Assembly (NCBI GenBank): GCA_021775385.1 | Contig: JAJFHW010000128.1 | Span: 1-8,268 of the forward strand | Origin: Hyphomicrobiales bacterium | GTDB taxonomy: Bacteria; Pseudomonadota; Alphaproteobacteria; Rhizobiales; HXMU1428-3 | DNA: 8,268 bases | Direction of reading: 5' to 3' | Part shown: in pieces, positions 1-4,810 of the stretch | Layout of the letters: every line of letters begins with the position of its first letter | Position numbering within the stretch: position 1 is the stretch's first letter | Made by a program: the position numbers and the translations under genes | The notes under the pieces: model-generated | What the model was told of the DNA's origin: nothing | The model's database searches: none | The model's input: the letters and a program-made list of their open reading frames with translations, nothing else

Positions 1-189
1 GATGATTTGCAGAGCGCGCTCTGTGACACCTGTGCCTTCTCCGAGGCCGATGGAAATGTCTTGGGCAAAGGCTGATGGCGCAAAAATAGAGATTAAAACG
101 CAGCTTAAGATAATGATGAGCGTGCTACTTGCAAGGCAGGCACATAGTTTGATGAACCTTTTGTTATTCTGGGTTTCATCTTTAAGCAT
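1..189 (-). CDS. fliP: FliP, flagellar export gate protein (5' part only)
   Basis: Only the first 63 residues are in the window; the gene runs off the left edge. FliP is an inner-membrane protein that builds the core of the flagellar type III export channel with FliQ and FliR. Seen: a basic n-region, a hydrophobic stretch at about residues 23-37, an AFA cleavage site at 40-42, then the mature start QDISIGLGEGTGVTERALQ, which is characteristic of FliP. FliP is known to be made with a cleavable signal peptide. The start is uncertain. ATG at 189 gives the most compact leader but has no clear Shine-Dalgarno. In-frame ATGs also lie at 231, 228 and 306, and the one at 231 has a weak AGG about 8 bases ahead. 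The gene follows fliO on the same strand after an unusually wide gap of at least 170 bp. The family call is firm; the start is not. Confidence 0.93.
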   Translation of the reverse strand, partial: MLKDETQNNKRFIKLCACLASSTLIIILSCVLISIFAPSAFAQDISIGLGEGTGVTERALQII

Positions 190-401
190 CGGTGATTGAT
201 CACTTTTGCGTATTAATTTTAGCGTCATCATGTTTGTTGCCTGAGTTTGACTGCTTGTAGCCGTTTTTATTTTTCTCACGTTAGGTAAGCTAATAATTTG
301 ACGCATTACGAGAGTTGGTTTGCAGTTATTAGTGTATGCCAGAAAGTTACGTGACTGCTTTATTACTTTGTTCAATTCACAAGAGTTTTTTCTAAATATA
401 T

Positions 402-725
402 TTATTCGTCAGTTTGTTCATCAGATTGCTGCTTAGCTTGTTCATTTTTTTGTCTTGGTGTGATGTTTCTTTCAATCACCAAATCCCCTGATTGACCGAG
501 CATGAGGAGGTGTTCTGTATTGTCTCTTCTGATGAGGACCAGTTTTGATTTATGATCAAGGGGGAGTTGATCTATGATTTCTAATCGCCGTAGTTTGTTT
601 TTCTTGAATAAGGGATTGTTTGGGCTGTTAGGTAGCGCGTATTTTTTGATTAAAAGAGCGAGCCCCAGAATCAATGCGATGACGAACAACAAAGAGATTA
701 TCCAATATAGTAACTGATCAATCAT
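402..725 (-). CDS. fliO: FliO, flagellar biosynthesis protein
   Basis: A 107-residue protein with one membrane segment near the N-terminus (about residues 6-27), a short basic linker, and a small cytoplasmic domain with the pattern RRLEIIDQLPLDHKSKLVLI followed by EHLLMLG and a G-x-LVIE strand. This is the usual alphaproteobacterial FliO layout. FliO helps FliP assemble during construction of the flagellar export gate. The C-terminus (about 93-107) is a polar, Q/E/D-rich tail. An AAGGGA ribosome binding site (736-731 on the minus strand) lies 5 bases before the ATG. The gene is the first of a minus-strand pair with fliP and diverges from flgB; the shared upstream region holds a CtrA-type box. 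FliO is poorly conserved, but the sequence and the fliP neighbour agree. Confidence 0.9.
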   Translation of the reverse strand: MIDQLLYWIISLLFVIALILGLALLIKKYALPNSPNNPLFKKNKLRRLEIIDQLPLDHKSKLVLIRRDNTEHLLMLGQSGDLVIERNITPRQKNEQAKQQSDEQTDE

Positions 726-775
726 TGCTCATCCCTTGTTTTTAACGAAAAACCCCACAATCAGGCCATGCTCTC

Positions 776-788
776 GGCAATAATTACC
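776..788. repeat. Imperfect 13-bp palindrome, related to the one at 871-883
   Basis: GGCAATAATTACC is a palindrome around base 782 with one mismatched pair. It matches the perfect palindrome GGCAAAATTTGCC at 871-883 at 10 of 13 positions, and the two centres are 95 bp apart. It may be a second copy of the same operator. In a region this short and AT-rich the likeness could be chance. Confidence 0.4.
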
Positions 789-797
789 CTATTTTTG

Positions 798-806
798 TGT
801 CACAAA
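798..806 (+). repeat. Direct repeat TGTCACAAA, copy 1
   Basis: The same nine bases recur at 898-906, exactly 100 bp downstream in the same orientation. Each copy is also followed at a similar distance by TCTTTC (820-825 and 921-926). Its role is unknown. Confidence 0.45.
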
Positions 807-846
807 CTGCCTGAAAATGTCTTTCATCCCCAGGAACGATGAGTTC

Positions 847-862
847 TTAACGAGTTGTTAAC
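847..862 (+). promoter_or_regulatory. CtrA-type binding site (TTAA-N7-TTAAC)
   Basis: TTAA, seven bases (CGAGTTG), then TTAAC. This is a complete match to the full CtrA recognition pattern known from Caulobacter and other Alphaproteobacteria. It is the only complete match I found in the window. It lies about 109 bp before flgB and 122 bp before fliO, so it could serve either or both. CtrA commonly activates early flagellar genes by binding near the -35 region. A cckA-type kinase gene lies in the same cluster, which fits. Binding itself is inferred from the pattern. Confidence 0.65.
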
Positions 863-864
863 TA

Positions 865-889
865 TCTCAGGGCAAAATTTGCCTAGAGA
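865..889. promoter_or_regulatory. 25-bp near-palindrome, candidate operator
   Basis: The core GGCAAAATTTGCC (871-883) is a perfect palindrome around base 877. TCTC at 865-868 and GAGA at 886-889 extend it symmetrically, with two unmatched pairs between. It begins three bases after the CtrA-type box and about 80 bp before flgB, which suits a repressor or activator site in the flgB promoter. It has no T-tract, so it is not a terminator. The protein that would bind it is not known. The half-site GGCAAA appears once more at 915-920. Confidence 0.5.
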
Positions 890-897
890 AGGAGTGT

Positions 898-906
898 TGT
901 CACAAA
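898..906 (+). repeat. Direct repeat TGTCACAAA, copy 2
   Basis: Second copy of the nine-base repeat at 798-806. Here it overlaps an imperfect palindrome, GTCACAAAGTTTTGAC at 899-914. Confidence 0.45.
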
Positions 907-970
907 GTTTTGACGGCAAATCTTTCTTTGTTAATTTGTGTGATTTTTGAGAGTTTTTGCGAGGGGTTCC

Positions 971-1372
971 ATGCTTAACGACTTACCGTTGATGAGTTTT
1001 ATGCGCGATAAAATGAAATGGCATCAAACACGCCAGGCCGTTTTAGCAAGTAATGTTGCCCATGCAAACACGCCAAATTACAAGCCTAAAGATTTAAAAC
1101 CGCTTACATTTGCGCAGCATTTACCTGAAGACCAACGTCCACAAGCGGGTATGAAGGTTACTCATCAACGTCATATGAGTGTTGGAGGAACTTTTTCAAC
1201 TCAGTTTGAGAGCAACCAAAAACTAGATTTTGAAGTTACGCCTAGTGGCAACGGGGTGGTTCTTGAAGACCAAATGGCAAAAGTTGCTCAAAACCAAATG
1301 GACTATCAGTTGGCAACGACCGTTTACTCGCGGTCGCTCGGTATTATTAAAATGGCTATTGGTCGCGGGTAG
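971..1372 (+). CDS. flgB: FlgB, flagellar proximal rod protein
   Basis: A 133-residue rod protein, normal length for FlgB. It is exported by the flagellar type III system and polymerises in the periplasm with FlgC, FlgF and FliE to form the proximal rod. Seen: N-terminal MLNDLPLMSFMRDKMKWHQ, then the rod/hook signature NVAHANTPNYKPKDL at about residues 29-43, a variable middle, and the C-terminal helix ending in a YSRSLGIIKMAIGRG-type tail typical of FlgB. The frame is also open from a TTG at 947, but ATG 971 is chosen because GAGGGG (961-966) sits just ahead of it and family members begin M-x-N-D-x-P. It is the first gene of the plus-strand unit, 79 bp before flgC. Confidence 0.97.
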   Translation: MLNDLPLMSFMRDKMKWHQTRQAVLASNVAHANTPNYKPKDLKPLTFAQHLPEDQRPQAGMKVTHQRHMSVGGTFSTQFESNQKLDFEVTPSGNGVVLEDQMAKVAQNQMDYQLATTVYSRSLGIIKMAIGRG

Positions 1373-1451
1373 GTTATTCCCCTGCTATTCGTGACCATTT
1401 TTTATTTTTTAAATTGAGTTATATAAACCTTAAACAGGAGCTTTGTGAATT

Positions 1452-1862
1452 ATGGATTTGATGAAAAGTTTAAAAATTGCTGCTTCTGGTCTTGGTGCTC
1501 AATCGCATCGGATGCGCATTATTTCAGAAAATATTGCTAATGCTGACAGTATTTCAAATGTGAAGAATGGTGATCCATATAGGAGAAAAGTTTCAACGTT
1601 TCAGCAGATTTATGATCAAGAAATGGGTGTTGAGCTTGTGAAGCATGGACGTGTGAAGATGGATACCAGCGATTTTGGGAAGCGTTTGGAACCGGGTCAT
1701 CCTGGAGCTGATGACAAGGGGTATATTAAAACTCCGAATGTTAACGGCATGGTTGAGGCCATGGATATGCGCGAAGCTCAGAGATCCTATGAAGCAAATT
1801 TGAATGTTATTACTTCAGCACGGAAGATGCTTACTAAGACATTAGAAATTCTACGAGCTTGA
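1452..1862 (+). CDS. flgC: FlgC, flagellar proximal rod protein
   Basis: A 136-residue protein, usual length for FlgC, the second proximal rod subunit and partner of FlgB. Seen: the N-terminal rod/hook motif, with SLKIAASGLGAQSHRMRIIS followed by ENIANADS (residues 6-33), a middle with PYRRKVSTFQ, and the conserved C-terminal helix MREAQRSYEANLNVITSARK with TLEILRA at the end. These terminal helices pack as a coiled coil in the assembled rod. AGGAG at 1436-1440 lies 11 bases before the ATG, slightly far but usable. The 79-bp flgB-flgC gap holds only an AT-rich stretch and this ribosome binding site. TGA is the stop here and matches the usual FlgC end. Confidence 0.98.
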   Translation: MDLMKSLKIAASGLGAQSHRMRIISENIANADSISNVKNGDPYRRKVSTFQQIYDQEMGVELVKHGRVKMDTSDFGKRLEPGHPGADDKGYIKTPNVNGMVEAMDMREAQRSYEANLNVITSARKMLTKTLEILRA

Positions 1863-1924
1863 ATTTTCACACCTTTATTTAATCTGTAGAGCGTTTGCGG
1901 TTTTATTATTTGGAGAAAAGAAAA

Positions 1925-2245
1925 ATGACTGTTAGTGCAAATTTTGCCGCGAATGCCTATGCAAATACTATGAAGGTTGGTGAAGATCTAGCTAAATCAG
2001 CTAAAACATCTGGTGCTGTTGAAGATACAGGTGAATTTTCTGATTTGGTTAAAAACGCACTTTCTTCTGTTGCTGAAACGGGGCAAAAGTCTGAAATTGC
2101 CACTACAAATGTAGCTTCAGGACAAGGTAACCTAGTTGATTTAGTTACAACAATTGCTGAAACTGAGGTTGCTGTTCAAACATTGGTAACAACACGAGAC
2201 CGCGTCATTAGTGCTTACCGGGATATTATGAATATGCCAATTTAG
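1925..2245 (+). CDS. fliE: FliE, MS-ring/rod junction protein
   Basis: A 106-residue protein, normal for FliE, which joins the MS ring (FliF) to the proximal rod and is among the first substrates of the export gate. Seen: an N-terminal NFAANAYANTMK segment, FSDLVKNAL at about 41-49, and the family-typical C-terminal half with LVDLVTTIAETEVAVQTLVT and RDRVISAYRDIMNMPI. The frame extends upstream to a TTG at 1895, but ATG 1925 is chosen because GGAG at 1912-1915 lies 9 bases before it. It follows flgC by 62 bp, and the flgB-flgC-fliE order is standard. A 259-bp gap then separates it from fliQ. Confidence 0.97.
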   Translation: MTVSANFAANAYANTMKVGEDLAKSAKTSGAVEDTGEFSDLVKNALSSVAETGQKSEIATTNVASGQGNLVDLVTTIAETEVAVQTLVTTRDRVISAYRDIMNMPI

Positions 2246-2504
2246 GGTGGCTAGCTATGAGGTGTGCTATTTTTCAACGCTTCTTTTCTCGAATAATATC
2301 TGAGTAAAACTTATAAAGAATCATCGCTCTTATTTTCTATAGTTTCTATAATGAGGCCTAATGTTATTGGATAAGGCTCTTAAGACGTTTTACTCGAATT
2401 GGTGAAGCGTAGTCAGATAGCGCGATTGCTTCGTGCCGGTTGCTAGTGGGCAACAGAAGGCACGATAGAAATTTCAACTGAAGCGCAAAAATGAGGTAAA
2501 TGGC
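2246..2504 (+). other. fliE-fliQ intergenic region
   Basis: A 259-bp gap, long for the middle of a flagellar operon. It holds no credible gene; the only small frame (2257 onwards, 16 codons) has no ribosome binding site. It contains a two-part hairpin at 2431-2465 and a good isolated -10-like TATAAT at 2347-2352, but nothing better than TCGCTC at the -35 distance. A separate weak promoter for fliQ-fliR-flhB is possible, and is known for fliQ in Caulobacter, but the sequence does not prove one. GAGG at 2493-2496 is the fliQ ribosome binding site. Confidence 0.5.
2431..2465 (+). ncRNA. Two-part hairpin in the leader of fliQ
   Basis: Outer arms TCGTGCC (2431-2437) and GGCACGA (2459-2465) pair perfectly over 7 bp. 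Inner arms GTTGC (2439-2443) and GCAAC (2450-2454) pair over 5 bp around the loop TAGTGG, with a one-base/four-base asymmetric internal loop between the stems. No T-tract follows on either strand, so it is not an ordinary terminator. It ends 39 bp before the fliQ ATG. It may be a structured 5' leader, an mRNA-stability or processing element, or a protein site on DNA. Its function is unknown. Confidence 0.5.
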
Positions 2505-2768
2505 ATGACCGGTGCTGAAGTCATGGATATTGGACGAGAGGCAATTATTGTTCTCTTGAAGGTATCTGGTCCGCCTATGCTTATTGGGCTTTTGGTTGGT
2601 GTGATCATTGCTCTATTTCAAGCTCTCACTCAAATTCAAGAAATGACCTTGGTATTTGTTCCTAAAATTGTTGCAATCTTTGTGACAATGTTGGTTGCGA
2701 TGCCTTATATGGCGGCGACACTTGGATCGTTCATGGAGCGGGTTATGAGCCAAATTGCTGGCGGGTGA
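2505..2768 (+). CDS. fliQ: FliQ, flagellar export gate protein
   Basis: An 87-residue inner-membrane protein, typical length for FliQ, which packs around FliP in the helical FliPQR export gate. Seen: N-terminal MTGAEVMDIGREAI, two hydrophobic helices at about residues 13-40 and 49-72, and the linking family signature QALTQIQEMTLVFVPKI. GAGG at 2493-2496 lies 8 bases ahead of the ATG. The stop TGA is directly followed by TAA, a tandem stop. The gene is followed by fliR after 153 bp that contains no gene. Confidence 0.97.
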   Translation: MTGAEVMDIGREAIIVLLKVSGPPMLIGLLVGVIIALFQALTQIQEMTLVFVPKIVAIFVTMLVAMPYMAATLGSFMERVMSQIAGG

Positions 2769-2921
2769 TAAGAGGACGTTTGCTAGTGCATTCCACTCTC
2801 AGGTTAATTTACTTTAATAGACTGGCTTCTTGTTTTGGCTTTCCTTCTTACGCACTTAGATGCCCACCATGCATCCGTGCTATCTTAAAACCGGTGCCCA
2901 CTTTGAGGCGGAATGCTATAA

Positions 2922-3686
2922 ATGACCTTTACCCTTGATTATTTACCTGCGACCGCATTTGCGGTGTTTCTCATTTTTTCTCGCATTGGGCCTTTGGTTA
3001 TGATGTTGCCGGGCATTGGTGAAGCCAGTGTTCCCATGCGCTCTCGCCTTGCTTTTGCTGTGATGTTGACGCTTGTACTTTATCCGGTTGTTGTTGGGCA
3101 AGTGCCCCCTTTGCCTACCTCTTTAACCGGGCTCATCGGGGCTAGCATGAAAGAGGCTATAATTGGGTTTTCCTTTGGAACAATTATCAAGATCTTATCT
3201 ACGGGAATTCAGGTTGCTGGTAATGTGATTGCCTTTCAGGCGGGTTTGTCTTTTGCGATGACGGCAGACCCAACGACGGGTCGATCTGATTCTGTTTTTT
3301 CTAGTTTTCTCATGATGTTAAGCACGGTAATGATATTTACACTGGACTTGCACCATCTGATTATCGCGGCGATGTATGATAGTTATATGATGTTTCCGCC
3401 GGGCGCTCCTTTTGAGATTGCAGTTTTTAGTGATGCGGCACTTCAAACTGTTGCGGGTATCTTTAAAATCGGGGTGCAATTATCGACACCCTTCATTGTT
3501 TTTGGACTTATTTTCTTCTTAGGGCTTGGCATTTTGTCGAGACTTATTCCGCAAATTCAGGTGTTTTTTATCGCTATGCCAGCTAATATTTATATAGGGA
3601 CATTGTTATTTGTGTTGCTCTTAGGCGCGATGATGAATTGGTATTTGAGTTATTATGAAGCGTCTATCGTGAACCTTATGAGATAG
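2922..3686 (+). CDS. fliR: FliR, flagellar export gate protein
   Basis: A 254-residue, highly hydrophobic inner-membrane protein of normal FliR length. FliR contributes one subunit to the FliPQR gate through which rod, hook and filament proteins leave the cytoplasm. Seen: about six membrane segments (roughly 10-30, 41-58, 70-92, 127-150, 176-205, 213-238), the conserved GLSFAMTADPTTG at 108-120, and SRLIPQIQVFFIAMPANI at 206-223. A GGCGGA at 2907-2912 lies 9 bases ahead of the start ATG. It ends 15 bp before flhB, so the two are surely co-transcribed. Confidence 0.97.
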   Translation: MTFTLDYLPATAFAVFLIFSRIGPLVMMLPGIGEASVPMRSRLAFAVMLTLVLYPVVVGQVPPLPTSLTGLIGASMKEAIIGFSFGTIIKILSTGIQVAGNVIAFQAGLSFAMTADPTTGRSDSVFSSFLMMLSTVMIFTLDLHHLIIAAMYDSYMMFPPGAPFEIAVFSDAALQTVAGIFKIGVQLSTPFIVFGLIFFLGLGILSRLIPQIQVFFIAMPANIYIGTLLFVLLLGAMMNWYLSYYEASIVNLMR

Positions 3687-3701
3687 GGGGCTGAATTAAT
3701 T

Positions 3702-4760
3702 ATGGCTGATGAACCGGACGAAAGTGAAAAAACAGAAGACCCCAGTGAGAAAAAACTGAAAGATGCTTTTGAAAAGGGCAATGTTGTAAAAAGCCAGGAA
3801 GTGAACAGCTGGTTTATGCTCACGGCTGCGACATTAGTCATTTTGATTTTTTCTAATGGTATGAGCACTGATTTAGCCCAAACGCTTAAATCATATTTAG
3901 AAAATGCTCATAGCCATTCTATGGAAGGTCGGGGTGGAGACGTTTTCTTAGCGTCTGTGATGTGGGCTGTATTTGCTGCGATTTCTCTTCCCTTTCTTGT
4001 TTTTATAGTGGCGGCGCTTGCTGGTAATGTTGTGCAGCATGGATTGCTGTTTCAAACGGAGACGATGACACCAAAGCTTTCTAAAATTTCTCCGCTGGCT
4101 GGGTTTAAACGTTTGTTTTCAATGACGTCACTGGTGAATTTTTTAAAGAGCCTTGTTAAATTGACAATTGTGACTTTGCTGATTGTTTTGGTTATGTGGC
4201 CTTCACAAGATAGTCTTGAGGTGATGGTCTCGATGGATGTGGCTGCCCTTTTGCCCCACGTAAAAGTTTTAAGTTTGAAAATTTTAGGGGCTGTTGTTGC
4301 TCTTTATTCTGTCGTTGCTATTGCTGATTATGCGTATCAGCGCCAGCAATGGTGGAATAAACTTAAAATGACTATGCAGGAAGTCAAAGACGAGTATAAA
4401 CAGCAAGAAGGTGACCCGATAGTTAAAGCTAAAATCAGGCAAATCCGTATGGAGCGTGGCCGCAAGCGGATGATGGCTGCAGTGCCAGAAGCTTCTGTGG
4501 TGATTACGAACCCAACTCATTATGCGGTTGCTTTAAAATATGACAAATCCATGCCTGCTCCTATTTGTTTGGCCAAGGGTGTTGATGCTTTGGCTCTTAA
4601 AATTCGTGAAATAGCAGAAGAGCATGATATTCCGCGTGTGGAAAACAGACCTTTAGCCCGAGCGCTACATGGGGTGGTAGAGATTGATCAGGAGATCCCG
4701 CCAGAGCATTATAAGGCCGTGGCAGAGGTTATTGGCTTTGTTATGAGGCAAAAACGATAA
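3702..4760 (+). CDS. flhB: FlhB, flagellar export switch protein
   Basis: A 352-residue protein of normal FlhB length. FlhB is the export-gate component that changes substrate choice from rod/hook to filament proteins after cleaving itself. Seen: an acidic/lysine-rich N-terminus with EKTEDPSEKKLKDAFEKGNV, four membrane segments (about 37-53, 83-110, 147-167, 186-209), then a cytoplasmic domain with the autocleavage motif NPTH at residues 270-273 within VVITNPTHYAVALKY, and the conserved AKGVDALALKIREIAEEH and ENRPLARALH stretches. All key residues are present, so it should be cleavage-competent. The five-G run at 3686-3690 overlaps the fliR stop and serves as ribosome binding site 11 bases ahead. 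It ends 50 bp before the cckA-type gene. Confidence 0.98.
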   Translation: MADEPDESEKTEDPSEKKLKDAFEKGNVVKSQEVNSWFMLTAATLVILIFSNGMSTDLAQTLKSYLENAHSHSMEGRGGDVFLASVMWAVFAAISLPFLVFIVAALAGNVVQHGLLFQTETMTPKLSKISPLAGFKRLFSMTSLVNFLKSLVKLTIVTLLIVLVMWPSQDSLEVMVSMDVAALLPHVKVLSLKILGAVVALYSVVAIADYAYQRQQWWNKLKMTMQEVKDEYKQQEGDPIVKAKIRQIRMERGRKRMMAAVPEASVVITNPTHYAVALKYDKSMPAPICLAKGVDALALKIREIAEEHDIPRVENRPLARALHGVVEIDQEIPPEHYKAVAEVIGFVMRQKR

Positions 4761-4770
4761 TAACCATTTG

Positions 4771-4786
4771 ATCTCACATTTGAGAT
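4771..4786. repeat. 16-bp inverted repeat between flhB and cckA
   Basis: ATCTCA (4771-4776) and TGAGAT (4781-4786) are perfect inverted arms around CATT. It is in the 50-bp flhB-cckA gap. There is no T-tract after it, so termination is unlikely. It could be a small operator or an RNA hairpin near the cckA start; with arms this short it may be chance. Confidence 0.35.
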
Positions 4787-4810
4787 ATATATTCCACCTA
4801 CTTTCAAATT

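Larger units (their letters stand above)
726..970. promoter_or_regulatory. Divergent fliO/flgB control region
   Basis: This 245-bp region between two outward-facing flagellar units carries no gene. It must contain the promoters of both fliO-fliP and flgB onwards. It holds a CtrA-type box at 847-862, a 25-bp near-palindrome at 865-889, a diverged palindrome copy at 776-788, and a 9-base direct repeat TGTCACAAA at 798-806 and 898-906. I see no convincing sigma-54 site (GG-N10-GC) here, so control by the housekeeping sigma factor plus an activator is the more likely mode. I could not assign -10/-35 boxes with confidence on either strand. Confidence 0.7.

Noticed and set aside
192..203. GTGAT-TG-ATCAC inverted repeat just upstream of the fliP ATG at 189
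   Set aside because: Arms of five bases occur often by chance, and no second copy or promoter element supports it.
1409..1423. CtrA-like site TTAA-N7-TATA before flgC
   Set aside because: The second half does not match TTAA, and the stretch is very AT-rich, so such partial hits are expected.
2257..2307. 16-codon frame after fliE
   Set aside because: No ribosome binding site and no recognisable features; expected by chance.
2501..2516. Sigma-54-like site (TGGCA ... TGCT with GG-N10-GC spacing)
   Set aside because: It overlaps the fliQ start codon and the conserved first codons, so a transcript from it would begin inside fliQ. The match is explained by coding constraint and chance.
2804..2817. 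Second CtrA-like site in the fliQ-fliR gap
   Set aside because: The two TTAA halves are six bases apart, not seven, and the closing C is absent.
4284..4520. Minus-strand open frame inside flhB, and similar antisense frames inside the kinase gene
   Set aside because: They lie opposite strongly conserved coding sequence and show no family features or ribosome binding sites of their own.
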